DNA of 9,286 nt from Acinetobacter sp. (lineage in GTDB: Bacteria; Pseudomonadota; Gammaproteobacteria; Pseudomonadales; Moraxellaceae), in assembly GCA_030523805.1 (NCBI GenBank), contig JAUNHS010000071.1, positions 1-9,286 of the forward strand. The letters run 5' to 3'. A model generated the notes under the pieces. That model worked only from the letters and a program-made list of their open reading frames with translations. It did no database searches and was not told the origin of the DNA. Made by a program: the position numbers and the translations under genes. Positions 8,821-9,286 of the stretch are shown piece by piece (position 1 is the first letter of the stretch; each line of letters begins with the position of its first letter).

Positions 8821-9286
8821 TGAAATTATCGCACATCGCTGCCGCTAGTGCTTTGGGTTTAATGATGATGAGTTCAGCTCAAGCAAAAGTCGTTTGGCAA
8901 GATTTTAGTTTGTCAGCATTGCACGGTACAAATTATGAATTGGTTGCTGACCCAGCAGGCAAGCAAACTACCATCACCGCTGAATATGCCGCCAAAATTC
9001 CGTATGCAGACTTGTTTGCGTTTGTTGATCGTAGTGAAAGCAATGATGTGAAATCAACCTATTTTGAAGTATCGCCACGTTTGAGCTTATCTGAAACCTT
9101 AGGTACAAAATTACAAGCTGGCATTATTAAAGACGTATTGATTAGCACGACTTGGGAAGGTGGTGAGAATTTCAATAACTATTTATACGGTGTTGGTGTG
9201 GATTTGAATTTACCTAAATTTCAATATGCCAGCTTAAATGTGTACCGTGTAAATAATGAATTAAGCAAAGACGATTGGCAATTAAC
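8821..9286 (+). CDS. Tsx/OmpK-like nucleoside-specific outer-membrane channel (partial at right edge)
   Basis: This is a probable outer-membrane beta-barrel of the Tsx channel family; E. coli Tsx takes up nucleosides. The frame is open from ATG 8821 to the window end (155 codons). Residues 1-22 form a classic signal peptide: Lys2, a hydrophobic core, then the cleavage motif AQA before Lys23. The mature part begins KVVWQDFSLSALHG. It then shows alternating amphipathic strands typical of barrels. The blocks ADLFAFVDRSES, YFEVSPRLSLSETLG, IKDVLISTTWEGG and NNYLYGVGVDLNLP align by eye with E. coli Tsx segments such as FDFYGYAD, FMEIEPRFSI and WYMGLGTDID. GAGAG (8807-8811) is nine nt before the start. 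The C-terminal half and terminal aromatic residue are outside the window. Substrate specificity cannot be told; the family also contains phage and colicin receptors. Confidence 0.8.

Overview
The window is a chromosomal segment from a gammaproteobacterium of the family Moraxellaceae, most likely Acinetobacter or a close relative. This rests on remembered similarity: the ATP synthase proteins, especially subunits a and c, read almost like Acinetobacter sequences. Low GC content and strong use of CGT for Arg agree. No database search was possible.

Layout from left to right: (1) The C-terminal 115 codons of ftsW (septal peptidoglycan polymerase), ending in two tandem hairpins, the second a likely terminator. 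(2) A gap of 289 bases with a good sigma70 promoter (TTGCAT-N18-TATAAT). (3) The complete F1Fo ATP synthase operon atpI-B-E-F-H-A-G-D-C (638-7831) in the classical gammaproteobacterial order, closed by a strong hairpin terminator at 7851-7886. (4) A convergent gene for a LysE/RhtB-family exporter (7969-8568, minus strand). (5) A divergent, AT-rich promoter region of 252 bases. (6) The first 155 codons of a Tsx/OmpK-like outer-membrane channel with a signal peptide, running off the right edge.

The nine atp genes encode a whole proton-driven rotary ATP synthase: Fo (a, b, c) in the inner membrane, F1 (alpha, beta, gamma, delta, epsilon) in the cytoplasm, and the AtpI assembly factor. All catalytic and proton-path residues checked are present (c Asp60, a Arg230, beta Walker A and Glu180, alpha Arg377). 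Nothing is broken, fused or missing.

The proteins are ordinary, and I see no undescribed gene system. What deserves a second look is the non-coding layer of the operon. Several intercistronic gaps (I/B, B/E, E/F, A/G, and weakly D/C) contain stem-loops. In the E/F gap the 3' arm covers the Shine-Dalgarno site of the next gene, and in the A/G gap an outer helix may do so. The G/D gap holds a possible nine-codon minicistron whose stop overlaps the atpD start. These could tune the unequal subunit stoichiometry, but this is inference from sequence alone.
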